This document shows, piece by piece, positions 8,296 through 19,476 of a stretch of 64,000 nucleotides of DNA. The stretch covers positions 18,831-82,830 of the forward strand of contig JBDTMZ010000038.1 of assembly GCA_039934035.1 (NCBI GenBank), given 5' to 3'. Under the pieces are notes generated by a model. The model saw only the letters and a list, made by a program, of their open reading frames with translations. It was not told where the DNA came from and did not search any database. This DNA is from Solibacter sp039934035 (GTDB lineage Bacteria > Acidobacteriota > Terriglobia > Bryobacterales > Bryobacteraceae). The position numbers and the translations under genes were made by a program. How positions within the stretch are numbered: position 1 is the first letter of the stretch; the number at the start of each line of letters is the position of its first letter.

Positions 8296-9636
8296 ATGAA
8301 GCTATCGATCATCGGCCTGGGCAAACTGGGCTCGCCAATGTCGGCTGTCATGGCCCACAAGGGACACACCGTGGTGGGTGTGGACATCAATCCCGACTCC
8401 GTCAAAGCGATTCAGGAAGGACGCCCGCCCGTCAACGAGCCGCAACTGGCCGAGTTGATCACGGCGAACCGCGAGCGCCTCACGGCCACGGAAAATTATG
8501 AAGAGGCGATTCTGGCCACGGATGTCACGTTCATCATCGTGCCCACGCCGTCGGGTCCCGACGGACGCTTCTCGATGAAGTTCGCCATCAAGGCGGCGGA
8601 AAAGATTGGCGCCGCGCTACGCAAGAAGAATGCGTGGCACCTGGTGGTGCTCTCGAGCACGGTGATGCCTGGCTGCACCGGCGGGGAGATGCTGCCCGCG
8701 CTGATCCAGCACTCCGGCAAGCGCTGCCCTGAGGAATTCGGCCTCTGCTACAACCCCGAATTCATCGCGCTGGGCAGCGTGGTGCGCGATATGCTGCGGC
8801 CCGACATGATCCTGATCGGCGAATCCGACAAGCGGTCCGGCGACATTCTGGAAGAGCTGTACACGGGAGTTTGCGAAAGCGGCCCGCGCATCCAGCGCAT
8901 GAATTACGTCAACGCCGAACTGACGAAGCTCTCGGTGAACACCTTCGTCACCACGAAGATTTCTTACGCCAACATGCTGGCCCAGGTGTGCGAGACGCTG
9001 CCGGGTGCGGATTCCGACGTGGTTACGGCGGCCATCGGCTGCGATACGCGCATCGGGGCGAAATACCTCAAGGGCGCGCTGGGTTACGGCGGCCCGTGCT
9101 TCCCGCGCGACAATATCGCCTTTTCCGCCCTGGCGCGCGATAACGGGGCGCCGGCGCTGCTCGCCGAGGCGACGGATGCGTTGAATAAGCGTCAGGTGCC
9201 TCGCCTGGCGCAATTGGTGGCGTCGCACCTGCCGGAGGGCGGTACGGCGGCGGTGCTCGGACTCTCCTACAAACCCAACACCGACGTCATCGAAGAGTCC
9301 CAGGGCGTGGCGATCGCGCAGGCGCTGCTCGACGCAGGACAGCGCGTGGTGGTCTTCGATCCCGCGGCTATGCCGAACGCGAAAAAGGCGCTGAAAGGCG
9401 ATGTGGTGTTCGCGGCGAGCGCGGAAGAGTGCATCGCCCTGGCGGGAGCGGTGGTCATCACGACGCCGTGGCCCGAATTCCAGGATCTGCCGCTCTCGGT
9501 GTTCCAGCGCGCCGGCGATCCGCTGGCAGTGCTCGATTGCTGGCGGGTTTTGCCGGCGGAAGTGGCGGCAGGCATCGAGCGCTACATGACGCTTGGCAAA
9601 GGCACGACGGCGCCCAAGGCTGCTTCGGCCGACTAA
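8296..9636 (+). CDS. UDP-glucose/GDP-mannose dehydrogenase family protein
   Basis: The 446-residue protein has the three-part architecture of nucleotide-sugar 6-dehydrogenases: an N-terminal Rossmann fold (MKLSIIGLGKLGSPMSAVMA), a central helical domain and a C-terminal domain (VLGLSYKPNTDVIEESQG). The catalytic cysteine is Cys268 in YGGPCFPRDN. Such enzymes oxidise UDP-glucose (or related sugars) to the uronic acid with two NAD+. Located 9 bp after nadE and near several glycosyltransferases, it probably supplies UDP-glucuronate-type precursors for surface polysaccharide. Exact sugar substrate is not determinable from the motifs. Confidence 0.9.
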   Translation: MKLSIIGLGKLGSPMSAVMAHKGHTVVGVDINPDSVKAIQEGRPPVNEPQLAELITANRERLTATENYEEAILATDVTFIIVPTPSGPDGRFSMKFAIKAAEKIGAALRKKNAWHLVVLSSTVMPGCTGGEMLPALIQHSGKRCPEEFGLCYNPEFIALGSVVRDMLRPDMILIGESDKRSGDILEELYTGVCESGPRIQRMNYVNAELTKLSVNTFVTTKISYANMLAQVCETLPGADSDVVTAAIGCDTRIGAKYLKGALGYGGPCFPRDNIAFSALARDNGAPALLAEATDALNKRQVPRLAQLVASHLPEGGTAAVLGLSYKPNTDVIEESQGVAIAQALLDAGQRVVVFDPAAMPNAKKALKGDVVFAASAEECIALAGAVVITTPWPEFQDLPLSVFQRAGDPLAVLDCWRVLPAEVAAGIERYMTLGKGTTAPKAASAD

Positions 9637-9680
9637 CAGTTCGCCGGAGCGAATCCGCTGCGCCGCGCAGGGTCCGAGGG

Positions 9681-9696
9681 CATCGCGAAAGCGATG
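9681..9696. terminator. Short hairpin between convergent genes
   Basis: CATCGC - GAAA - GCGATG forms a 6-bp stem with a four-base loop in the gap between the dehydrogenase and the convergent gene at 9727. No T-tract follows, so termination is only a guess from position. Confidence 0.3.
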
Positions 9697-9726
9697 ACGG
9701 GCATGGCACTACGACCTCCCGATCCC

Positions 9727-10782
9727 TCACAAATGAATCGGACCGTCCCCGTCTCCGCGATTCACGTGAATGCCACCACCGCCGACAGCCTCCGCCAATT
9801 TCGGCGACAACGCCAGCAGGTAGTTCGAAGGCCCCGCGCGAAACCCCGCGTCCGCCAACCCGCCCAGCCAGGCGCCGTGCGATTGGTTCGACACCAGCAA
9901 ATCCACGCCGCGCCGCTCCAGCAAACTGGTCGCCCCGCGCATCACCGCGCCGGCCGAATCGATCGGGCCGAAGCAATCCACAATCGTCCCCACGCGCATG
10001 TCCCCAAACTGCTTGTGATCGCGCATCTGCGTATCCAGCAGCACCGCCCAGCCGCCGCCCGCGCGCATCCGCAAAAACCGTCCATCCGAAGCCGGATACA
10101 GCTGATCCAACGTCGCCGCATCGCGCTGCCCGAGCAAGCCATAACCGCCGTGCGCTCTCTGCCAGACTTCGTCCGCCCAGGGCGCGAAGCGCTCCGCCCC
10201 CTCGCACTCCACCGCCGGCAGCGCGCGCGCGAGTCCCAGCGCCTTCATCCCCAGCCATCCGGCCCCGCTCCACGCGGCGAGATCGAGCCCCGCCCTGCGC
10301 ACCGCGCTCGTCCTGAGCACGCGGATGTTGCGCAGGAAGCGCGCCGGATGCGCCACTTTGAAGCGGAACGGCACCTCGCTCATGGTCCACCTCAAACTCT
10401 TCAGCATCTGCGGCAGCGGCTTGTCCCAGCCACCCATGCCCATGGCGTAAAGCCGCGGTTCGCGCGCCAGCGCATCGCGCACCAGGCGCAGCCCCACCAT
10501 GGCGTATTTCCGATCGACAATCCCTTCGGATAGAGGCAGGCGGTAGTGTGCGGCGCTCAGGCTGGTTCCGTGCGCCGTGAACTGCTGGCGCCGCAGAATG
10601 TAGCCGCCGCGGACTTTGCCCTCTTCCACGGCCACAAACAATTCCATCCCCGGCATCCAGCGCGGCTCGGGTGCTTCCGGAAATTGCTGGTCCGCGGGTG
10701 CGCCCCCGGCCAGCAGGCGCCGGTTGAACTCGCGGACCTCGCCAACGATGTCGTACGTGTACGGGAGAATCTGTAGGGGCAT
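9727..10782 (-). CDS. Unrecognised protein, possibly GNAT-like, coupled to an acyl carrier protein
   Basis: The 351-residue product has no motif I can assign with certainty. Stretches such as MELFVAVEEGKVRGGYILRR and MRVGTIVDCFGP resemble the beta-strand core of GNAT/FemAB-type acyltransferases, and the protein is soluble. Its ATG overlaps the stop of the acyl carrier protein gene (TGATG), so the two are translated together; this suggests it uses or loads an acyl chain on that carrier. Neighbours are glycosyltransferases and a nucleotide-sugar dehydrogenase, pointing to acylation of a glycan or lipid. Function remains inferred only from context. Confidence 0.55.
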   Translation of the reverse strand: MPLQILPYTYDIVGEVREFNRRLLAGGAPADQQFPEAPEPRWMPGMELFVAVEEGKVRGGYILRRQQFTAHGTSLSAAHYRLPLSEGIVDRKYAMVGLRLVRDALAREPRLYAMGMGGWDKPLPQMLKSLRWTMSEVPFRFKVAHPARFLRNIRVLRTSAVRRAGLDLAAWSGAGWLGMKALGLARALPAVECEGAERFAPWADEVWQRAHGGYGLLGQRDAATLDQLYPASDGRFLRMRAGGGWAVLLDTQMRDHKQFGDMRVGTIVDCFGPIDSAGAVMRGATSLLERRGVDLLVSNQSHGAWLGGLADAGFRAGPSNYLLALSPKLAEAVGGGGIHVNRGDGDGPIHL

Positions 10783-11015
10783 CAGGCGCCGCGCTTGGCG
10801 GAAACGATGCGGGCCAGGCTCGTCAGGTTCTTCGCCTGATCCATCTCCTCCGGGTCAAACTGAAATCCGTATTCCTCTTCGAGCGCCAGCACCAGATTGA
10901 GATTCTGTACCGAATCCCAGTTTTCCACGGTCTCCGGCGAAGAGTCGGGCGTGACATCCGCCTGCAAAATATCGGAGGCAATTTCGCAAACCCGGCTGAG
11001 AACTTGCTCGTTCAT
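10782..11015 (-). CDS. Acyl carrier protein
   Basis: The 77-residue protein is of normal ACP length and carries the phosphopantetheine attachment site in ENWDSVQNLNLVLALEEEYG (Ser in DSxxxL), followed by the acidic helix typical of ACPs. It is not next to fatty-acid synthesis genes, so it is a specialised carrier rather than the housekeeping AcpP. It overlaps the possible acyltransferase gene by one base and is divergent from the GT4 gene 26 bp away. Confidence 0.88.
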   Translation of the reverse strand: MNEQVLSRVCEIASDILQADVTPDSSPETVENWDSVQNLNLVLALEEEYGFQFDPEEMDQAKNLTSLARIVSAKRGA

Positions 11016-11041
11016 AGGTCAGTTTGCTTCATTATGACATT

Positions 11042-12139
11042 GTGAGGCACAAGGTCCTGTTGATGGCAAGGGAGTTGGGATTGGGCGGTACGGAGCGCCA
11101 ATTGGCCGAGACCGCGCTGTCGCTGGACCGCGACCGCTTCGAGCCGCACGTAGGATGCTTCACCGACGGCGGCTTCCGCGCGCATGAATTACGCGAGGCC
11201 GGAGTGCCGATTCTCGAAACCGGTGTGCGCTCCCTGCTCTCTCGCTCCGCCCTCGCCGGCGCGCAACGCTTGGGCGCCTACCTGCGGCAGCACCAGATCT
11301 CCCTCGTCCACGCGTTCGACGTTCCGGCCAACCTCTTCGCCGTGCCCGTCGCCCGCCTCTACCGCACCCCCGTCGTGCTCTCCAGCATGCGCGCCCACCG
11401 CGCTCTCACACCCGGAATGACCCGCACCCTGCTGCGCGCCACCGACAAAGTGGTGGACGGCATCGTCATCAACTCGCGAGCGGTGGGGAGGGAACTCGAA
11501 GTGGAAGACAATGTGGCCCCCGTCAGAATGCGGCTCGCCTACAACGGCCTCGACACTTCCATCTTTCACCCCGAAGGTGAACGTGCCTCGCTGCCCTGGA
11601 CCGATGCCACAGCCGTCATCGGAATTGTTTGCGCGCTGCGCCCCGAGAAAGGTCTCGGTCTGCTGGTCGAGGCATTCGGCAAAGTGAACGCGAGCCGCCC
11701 CGGCGTAAAGCTCCTCATCGTGGGCAGCGGACCGATGCTGGCCACGCTGCAATCCGCGGCGGGCGCGGATTGTCACTTCCAGCCCGCCCAGCGCCACGTC
11801 GCGCCGTGGCTGCGCGCCATGGATATCTTCGTGCTGCCGTCGCTCTCCGAGGCGCTCTCCAATTCCCTGATGGAAGCGATGGGCTGCGGTTGCTGCCCCG
11901 TGGCCTCGGACACGGGCGGCAATCCGGAACTCGTGAAGGATGGCGAAACCGGCCTCCTGTTCCCCGTGGGCGACGCCTCTGCGCTGGCCGAATGCCTCGC
12001 GCGCCTGCTCGACGATCCGGCGCACCGCCGCAAACTTGCCGGCGCCGCCGCGCAGCGCATGGGGGACGAATTCAATCGCGACCTCGCTGCCCGCCGCATG
12101 GGTGCGATTTACGAAGAATTTCTGTCCAAGGCAGGCTAG
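11042..12139 (+). CDS. Glycosyltransferase family 4
   Basis: The product (about 365 residues) is a GT-B enzyme of family 4: an N-terminal acceptor domain with ARELGLGGTERQLAETALS and a C-terminal donor domain with IGIVCALRPEKGLGLLVEAF, the glycine/proline SG-PM loop (LLIVGSGPMLATL) and the E-x7-E region FVLPSLSEALSNSLMEAMGC. It transfers a sugar from a nucleotide donor, probably onto the local surface glycan. GTG 11042 is preferred because it gives the family-like MRHKVLLMARELG; TTG 11024 would add six residues. No clear Shine-Dalgarno precedes either. Confidence 0.88.
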   Translation: MRHKVLLMARELGLGGTERQLAETALSLDRDRFEPHVGCFTDGGFRAHELREAGVPILETGVRSLLSRSALAGAQRLGAYLRQHQISLVHAFDVPANLFAVPVARLYRTPVVLSSMRAHRALTPGMTRTLLRATDKVVDGIVINSRAVGRELEVEDNVAPVRMRLAYNGLDTSIFHPEGERASLPWTDATAVIGIVCALRPEKGLGLLVEAFGKVNASRPGVKLLIVGSGPMLATLQSAAGADCHFQPAQRHVAPWLRAMDIFVLPSLSEALSNSLMEAMGCGCCPVASDTGGNPELVKDGETGLLFPVGDASALAECLARLLDDPAHRRKLAGAAAQRMGDEFNRDLAARRMGAIYEEFLSKAG

Positions 12140-12200
12140 TACGGGCGGCTTTGCACTTGCCTGGAAGGGCCAATGGCACACCCGGCACAGCCCACCGCGC

Positions 12201-12206
12201 TATGAT
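12201..12206 (+). promoter_or_regulatory. TATGAT -10-like element close to the esterase start
   Basis: TATGAT lies 9 nt before ATG 12216, so transcription would begin at or just before the start codon and give a leaderless or nearly leaderless mRNA. No good -35 is visible. Similar placements occur at 33272 and 38187. Confidence 0.35.
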
Positions 12207-12215
12207 CCGAATGAA

Positions 12216-14123
12216 ATGCCTGCCACCCTCCGCCTGTCCGCCGCACTCCTCGCGGCCGCCTGCGCCAGCGCCGCGGACAACGATGCGCGCGACCAACTCG
12301 CCCGCCGCCTCACCTCGCTCGCGATGCCCCACCTCACTGAACGAGCCCGCACGATCCTCGGCATTCAATCGCGCGCCGCTGCCGAAAAGCGCCAGCAGCA
12401 GGTCCGCGCCAAACTGCTCTCTATGATCGGCGGACTACCCACCACCAACGCGCCCCTCAACCCTCGCTCCAACGGCACCCTGCAACGCGATGGATTCCGC
12501 ATCGAGAAGATCGTCTTCGAAAGCCTGCCCAACTTCTTCGTGACCGCCAACGTTTACCTCCCCTCCGGCGTTGGTCCCTTCCCCGCCGTCGTGATGACGC
12601 CCGGACACTCCGCCGCCGGCAAAGCGGGCGAACTCCCGCTCGCCGCCAACTTCGCCCTCAACGGCATCGCCGCCATTGCCTACGACCCCATGTCCGAAGG
12701 CGAACGCCTACAGTACTTCGACGCCGCCACGGGAAAGTCCGCGGTCGGCGGACCCACCGGCGAACACTCGCAAGCCTCCATCGCCGCCAACCTCGTGGGA
12801 GAACACATCTCCCGCTACTTCATCTGGGACGCCATGCGCGCCATCGACTACCTGAGCACCCGCACGGACATCGACGCCCATCGCATCGGCGCCTTGGGCT
12901 GCTCTGGCGGCGGCGCGGTCACCGCCTACCTCGCCGCCTTCGATCCGCGCGTCACGGCGGCCGCGAGCGCCTGCTACATCACCGCGTTCCAGGATCTGCT
13001 GGCCGCTCCCACCGGCGCGCAGGAGGCCGAGCAGACCATCCCGGGCTTCATCTCCGCCGGCTTCGATCTCGCCGATTGGGTGGAGCTCGCCGCCCCGCGC
13101 CCCTACGCCATCGTCAGCACCACCGAGGACATGTTCCCGTACGCTGGCGCGCAGCGCACCTATGAAGAGGCGCGTAGATTCTACGCCCTCTTCGGCGCGG
13201 AAGATCAACTCCAATGGATCACCGGACCCGGACCTCACGGCGCCCTCACGCCGCTGCATCCGCGCATCCTCGCCTTCTTCAAGCAAGCCCTCACCGGCTC
13301 TACCGCCGCGCCGGCGTACCGGCAAATCGCCGCCGAAAAACCCACCGACCTCGAGTTCACTTCCACCGGACAGGTGGCGAATTCCCTGCACGGTGAAACC
13401 ATCGCCGGAATCATCGCCGGTGTCATGGCGAAAGTGCATCCAGCGCGCGCGGACGCGGACTTCCGCACTCCCGCCGGCATTCAGGCCAAACCCGGCAAGC
13501 CCGCTCCCGTCAATACCGGTTTCGTCGGCGAGACGCTCAACAGCGAGGATGGCGTTCTGCTCCCCGGCCGCCACATCGCCACTCAGGCGACCGGGCGCCG
13601 GCCGCTGGTTCTCATCCTCGGAGACGACCTGCCCGACGGCCTCGCCCAGTCGGACCGCGTGGTCTGGCAGGCGTCGCTGCGCCCCGCGCCTCCCGGAATC
13701 GAGTCCGCCAAATCACCGCTGCAAGGCGCCTTCTACCTGCTGGGGTTGCGCGCCGAACTCATCGGTCGCACCCTGCTCGGCATGCGCGTGGACGACATCA
13801 TCCACTGGGTGGACGCGCTGGCCGCCAAGCCGGAAGTCGATCCCCGCTTCATCACGATTTATGCCCGCGGCGCCTATGGCGTTGCGCTGCTGCACGCCGC
13901 TGCCCTGGACAAGCGCATCACCCACGCCGTCGTCGAAGACGTGCCGCGCTCTTACCGCGAAATTGTCGAGCAACCCCTGCACCGCAACGCTCCGGAGATC
14001 TCCGTGCCCGGTGTGCTCCAGCACTACGACCTTCCCGATCTCGTCAGAGCCATCGGGCCCAAGAGACTCACTCTGCTTGAATTGAACCATCCGGAGCCGC
14101 TGCTCCCGCATCTCACCAGGTGA
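12216..14123 (+). CDS. Secreted acetylxylan-esterase-like alpha/beta hydrolase with a second, degenerate hydrolase domain
   Basis: From ATG 12216 the protein has 635 residues with a signal peptide (LRLSAALLAAACASAAD). The first domain has a hydrolase core: nucleophile elbow GCSGGG (Ser230), an acid at Asp305 (STTEDMF) and His341 (GPGPHGALTPLH). The second half (about 400-635) resembles another hydrolase fold but has YARGAYG where a nucleophile elbow would be, so it is probably non-catalytic. The family includes acetylxylan and other carbohydrate esterases; substrate is unproven. The frame is open further upstream to 11940, but that would overlap the GT4 gene and lacks a signal peptide. Six bp separate it from the ABC ATPase. 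Confidence 0.8.
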   Translation: MPATLRLSAALLAAACASAADNDARDQLARRLTSLAMPHLTERARTILGIQSRAAAEKRQQQVRAKLLSMIGGLPTTNAPLNPRSNGTLQRDGFRIEKIVFESLPNFFVTANVYLPSGVGPFPAVVMTPGHSAAGKAGELPLAANFALNGIAAIAYDPMSEGERLQYFDAATGKSAVGGPTGEHSQASIAANLVGEHISRYFIWDAMRAIDYLSTRTDIDAHRIGALGCSGGGAVTAYLAAFDPRVTAAASACYITAFQDLLAAPTGAQEAEQTIPGFISAGFDLADWVELAAPRPYAIVSTTEDMFPYAGAQRTYEEARRFYALFGAEDQLQWITGPGPHGALTPLHPRILAFFKQALTGSTAAPAYRQIAAEKPTDLEFTSTGQVANSLHGETIAGIIAGVMAKVHPARADADFRTPAGIQAKPGKPAPVNTGFVGETLNSEDGVLLPGRHIATQATGRRPLVLILGDDLPDGLAQSDRVVWQASLRPAPPGIESAKSPLQGAFYLLGLRAELIGRTLLGMRVDDIIHWVDALAAKPEVDPRFITIYARGAYGVALLHAAALDKRITHAVVEDVPRSYREIVEQPLHRNAPEISVPGVLQHYDLPDLVRAIGPKRLTLLELNHPEPLLPHLTR

Positions 14124-14129
14124 GGCCCG

Positions 14130-14825
14130 ATGCCGGTACCCCGACTTGAACTGCGCTCCGTTCACAAAACGTTTAACGACGGCGACCAACCGGTGGAGGT
14201 GCTGCATGGCATCTCTCTCGCCATTCATGCCGGTAGCGTGACCGCGCTGCTCGGCCGCAGCGGTTGCGGCAAAAGCACGCTGCTCAATCTCGCCGGCGCT
14301 ATGGATTTCCCGACTGCCGGCGCAGTCCTGATCGATGGACGCGCCACTACATCTTTATCGGATTCCGAACTCACGGCGCTGCGCCGCAAACGGGTCGGCT
14401 TTGTCTTCCAGAGCTTCCAACTGCTGCCCACGCTCACGGTGCTGGAAAATGTTGAATTGCCGCTGCTCCTTGCTGGCGCTCCCCGCACCGCGCGCGCCGC
14501 GACAGAGCGCCTCGAGTGGGTCGGCCTCGCCGAGAAAGCGGGCAGCATGCCGTATCAACTTTCCGGTGGACAGATGCAGCGCGTCGCCATCGCCCGCGCC
14601 CTGGTCCACTCGCCCGACCTCCTGATCGCCGACGAGCCCACCGGAAATCTCGATACCGCCAGCGGCGACCAGGTGCTTAAACTCCTGCAGGATGCCGCCG
14701 CTCAATTCGGAGCCGCCGTCCTCATGGCCACCCACGCAGCGGAAGCCGCCGCCATTGCCACCCTCCGCGTGCACCTTCGCGACGGCCGCATTCAATCCCT
14801 CGAAGGCGTCCATGAGTCAGCGTAG
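14130..14825 (+). CDS. ABC transporter ATP-binding protein (MacB/LolD type)
   Basis: The 231-residue ATPase has Walker A GRSGCGKST, signature LSGGQMQRVAIARAL, Walker B LLIADEPTGNLD and the switch histidine ATHAAEA. The TGNLD sequence is typical of the MacB/LolD/FtsE group, which drives FtsX-type permeases in lipoprotein extraction or export. The matching permease follows after a 261-bp repeat-bearing gap. It starts 6 bp after the esterase gene, so the esterase and transporter may be co-expressed. Confidence 0.93.
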   Translation: MPVPRLELRSVHKTFNDGDQPVEVLHGISLAIHAGSVTALLGRSGCGKSTLLNLAGAMDFPTAGAVLIDGRATTSLSDSELTALRRKRVGFVFQSFQLLPTLTVLENVELPLLLAGAPRTARAATERLEWVGLAEKAGSMPYQLSGGQMQRVAIARALVHSPDLLIADEPTGNLDTASGDQVLKLLQDAAAQFGAAVLMATHAAEAAAIATLRVHLRDGRIQSLEGVHESA

Positions 14826-14840
14826 GACGGGGTCGAAAAA

Positions 14841-14867
14841 CGGTCGCTCCCTCACGATCGCGGCTCC
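14841..14867. repeat. Dispersed intergenic repeat, GGAGCCGCGA...GAGGGAGCG family
   Basis: This 27-bp stretch, read on the minus strand, is GGAGCCGCGATCGTGAGG followed by GAGCGACCG. A diverged copy with the same beginning and end occurs at 38273-38300. It lies in the non-coding gap between the ABC ATPase and permease. Confidence 0.55.
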
Positions 14868-14967
14868 GACCGGGACGTCTCTCATCGAATTTTCGCGGGC
14901 GCAGGGCCCATCGACAACAGGCCGGGCGTGCACCGCCATGGTGGGATGCACGATCGTTTTTCGTCGT

Positions 14968-14988
14968 CCGTCCGCACCGCTTCGAAGC
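14968..14988. repeat. Dispersed intergenic repeat, 21-bp core shared with 19584-19604
   Basis: The core (minus strand GCTTCGAAGCGGTGCGGACG plus a final G) is identical over 21 bp to 19584-19604 on the plus strand, with weaker matches on both sides (AACGAT and CATC blocks downstream, a CCC/CTCA block upstream). The copies are in opposite orientation. Confidence 0.65.
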
Positions 14989-15086
14989 GTACACCGTTCC
15001 ACCAGCCAAATGAGGGGAAGGCATTCGCGCCAGCCGCAGCAATTGAAGCAACCGGACGTTCGCCGTCACAGGCGCGGCGGGCGCTC

Positions 15087-17525
15087 ATGAAACTGCTCCG
15101 CACCCTCATCCTCCGCCCCCTGCGCCGCGACCTGCTGCGCACCGCACTCACCATCCTCTCCGTAGCGCTCGGAATCGCGGTCGTCATCGCCATTGACCTC
15201 GCGGGCGACGCCGCGACCGGCAGCTTCCGCTCTTCCATGGAAACGCTCACCGGCAAGACCGACTTCGAAATCATCGCCACCGGCGGACTCGACGAGCGCT
15301 ACATGGCGCCCCTGTCAGCCCTCCCGTACCGCCTCCACCTCGCGCCGATCCTGGAGGCGCAGTTTGTCATCCCCGGAATCGGCGCCGTCCCGCTGTATGG
15401 CGCCGACCTCGCAGGCGCGCCCGAAGGCGCCATCGTCTCGCAACCGCTCGCCCGCCGCACCGGCAAGCGGCTCCGCGGCACCCTCGCCGGACGCCCGCTC
15501 GATCTCCCCATCACCAAGACCCTCGACGCCCGCACCGAATTCGCTGTCATCGATATCGCCGCCGCCCAGCAACTCACGCAGCGCTTCGGCAAGCTCGACC
15601 GCATCGACGTCACGATCGAGCCCGGGGAAGATTTCGCCCAAGCCGAACAGGCACTCCGCGACGTGCTCCCCGCCGGCGCCGAACTCCGCAAGCCCGGCGC
15701 GCGCAGCGACGAAAATCAGCGCATGCTGCGCGCCTTCCGCTGGAATCTGCGCGTCCTGAGCTACATCTCCCTGGTGGTCGGCGCCTTCCTCATCTACAAC
15801 ACCATCTCCGTGAGCGTGGTGCGCCGCCGCGCCGAAATCGGCATCCTCCGGGCCCTCGGCGCCGCGCGCTCCGCCATCTTCGCGCTCTTCCTCGCCGAAG
15901 CGCTGCTCTTCGGACTGGTGGGAGCCGCACTCGGTCTCGTGCTCGGACGGCTGCTGGCCGGGGGAGCGGTCCACCTCATCGCCGATACCGTCAACGCGCT
16001 CTACACGACCAGCCGCCCCGCCCCCGTCGAACTCACCGCCGCGGGTGTCTGGACCGGAATGCTCACGGGTGCGATCGTCGCCCTCCTGAGCGCCCTCGGT
16101 CCGGCGCGCGAGGCCATGCAGGTGGCACCCACCGCAGCCATGAGCCGCGGCTCCCGGGAACATCGCGCCCGCCTCCGCTGGCGCCGCGGACTCGCCCTCA
16201 GCGCCCTCCTCGCGGCCCTCGCCCTGGCCGCCTCGCAAGCCGAGCCCCTTGGCGGCTATCCGGCCGGCGGCTACGTCGCTGCCCTGCTGGCTATCGGCGC
16301 CGCCGCCATGGCCGCGCCCGCCTTAGTCCTGGCCGTCAATCGCGCCACCCGCTCCGTCGTCCTTCACCACGTCGCCGGACTGCTCGCCGCACGCAGTCTC
16401 ACCGCCTCGCTCGCCCGCACCAGCGTGGTGGTCGCCGCGCTCGCCACCGCCATCGCCATGATGGCCAGCGTCGGCATCATGGTGGCCAGTTTCCGCGAAA
16501 CCGTCGCTCTGTGGCTCGATACCCAACTGCGCGCCGATCTCTACGTCAAGCCCGCCGGACCCACGTCCGCCGGCGACTACCCCCCACTGCCTGCGGGCGC
16601 TGTCGATGTCCTGCGCGCCACCCGCGGCATTGCCGCCCTCGACCTCTTCCACGGCATGCCCCTCCACTTCCGCGGCGAGCGCTCCACGCTCGGAGCCGGC
16701 GATATGGCGATCGTGCGCCAGTTCGGCCGCCTGCGCTTCCTCCCCGGCGAAGATCGCGATGCCATCCTCCGCAGCCTCCCCGGTCAGGACCGAGCCATCG
16801 TCAGCGAACCCTTCGCCAACAAACACCGCGTCCGCCCCGGCGATCGCCTCACCGTCCCCATGGGTGACCACCTCGTCACCCTCACCGTCGCCGGCGTGTA
16901 TTACGAGTACTCCAGCAGCCAGGGATATGTGCTGGTGGATCGCGGCACGCTGCTCAAGTACCTCCCCGCGCAGCCCGCCACCAACGCCGCCATCTACCTC
17001 GCGCCCGGTGTCGACCGTGAAGCCGTCCTGCGCGACGTCCAACTGCGCACCGCCGCCTGGCCCGTCAACGTCGCGCCGAATGGCACGCTGCGCCAGGGCG
17101 CGATCGAGATCTTCGACCGCACTTTCGCCATCACCTGGGCGCTGGAAGCCGTGGCCATCGTGGTCGCCATGCTCGGCGCGGCCAATTCGCTGCTCGCCCT
17201 GGTGCTAGACCGCCGCCGCGAACTCGGTCTGCTGCGCTATCTCGGAGGCTCGGGCTCGCAGTTGCGCGGCATGATTCTGGTCGAAGCCGCCTTCCTCGGC
17301 CTGCTGGCCATCCTGCTCGGCCTCGCGCTGGGCATCTCCCTCTCCCTACTGCTGGTCTTCGTCGTTAATAAGCAGAGCTTCGGCTGGACCATCCAATTCC
17401 ACCCGCCCTACGCTTTGTTAGGCGGCGCGCTGCTGCTGGTCTGGTTGGTCACCGTGCTTGCCGGAGTTTATCCCGCCCGCGTCGCCGCCCGCCTCAACCC
17501 CGTCGAAGTCGTGCACGAAGAGTAG
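15087..17525 (+). CDS. ABC transporter permease with two FtsX domains
   Basis: From ATG 15087 the protein is 812 residues and begins MKLLRTLILRPLRRDLLRTA, the usual N-terminal helix of MacB/LolCE-like permeases. A periplasmic MacB_PCD-like region follows, then an FtsX domain (YISLVVGAFLIYNTISVSVV, RRRAEIGILRALGA), a second periplasmic region and a second FtsX domain (VAMLGAANSLLALVLDRRRE, LGLLRYLGGSG). Two FtsX modules and about ten helices are typical of the large fused permeases. With the ATPase at 14130 it should form a complete exporter or lipid/lipoprotein mover. The open frame reaches upstream to 14928, but that part is repeat sequence. Confidence 0.9.
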   Translation: MKLLRTLILRPLRRDLLRTALTILSVALGIAVVIAIDLAGDAATGSFRSSMETLTGKTDFEIIATGGLDERYMAPLSALPYRLHLAPILEAQFVIPGIGAVPLYGADLAGAPEGAIVSQPLARRTGKRLRGTLAGRPLDLPITKTLDARTEFAVIDIAAAQQLTQRFGKLDRIDVTIEPGEDFAQAEQALRDVLPAGAELRKPGARSDENQRMLRAFRWNLRVLSYISLVVGAFLIYNTISVSVVRRRAEIGILRALGAARSAIFALFLAEALLFGLVGAALGLVLGRLLAGGAVHLIADTVNALYTTSRPAPVELTAAGVWTGMLTGAIVALLSALGPAREAMQVAPTAAMSRGSREHRARLRWRRGLALSALLAALALAASQAEPLGGYPAGGYVAALLAIGAAAMAAPALVLAVNRATRSVVLHHVAGLLAARSLTASLARTSVVVAALATAIAMMASVGIMVASFRETVALWLDTQLRADLYVKPAGPTSAGDYPPLPAGAVDVLRATRGIAALDLFHGMPLHFRGERSTLGAGDMAIVRQFGRLRFLPGEDRDAILRSLPGQDRAIVSEPFANKHRVRPGDRLTVPMGDHLVTLTVAGVYYEYSSSQGYVLVDRGTLLKYLPAQPATNAAIYLAPGVDREAVLRDVQLRTAAWPVNVAPNGTLRQGAIEIFDRTFAITWALEAVAIVVAMLGAANSLLALVLDRRRELGLLRYLGGSGSQLRGMILVEAAFLGLLAILLGLALGISLSLLLVFVVNKQSFGWTIQFHPPYALLGGALLLVWLVTVLAGVYPARVAARLNPVEVVHEE

Positions 17526-17679
17526 GCGATATCGGTCGCCAGGCGGACCGCGCCAAATAGAAGGGCACAAGCGTGTTATCCTGAAATTTCTTGAATTAGC
17601 CGCCCGCGTCTTTTCCTGCGCGCCGCCAACAGCAACCAACAGTCAATTCACTACCCTGGTTCGTTTCACGCCGAAGTAT

Positions 17680-19476
<1,797 letters not shown>

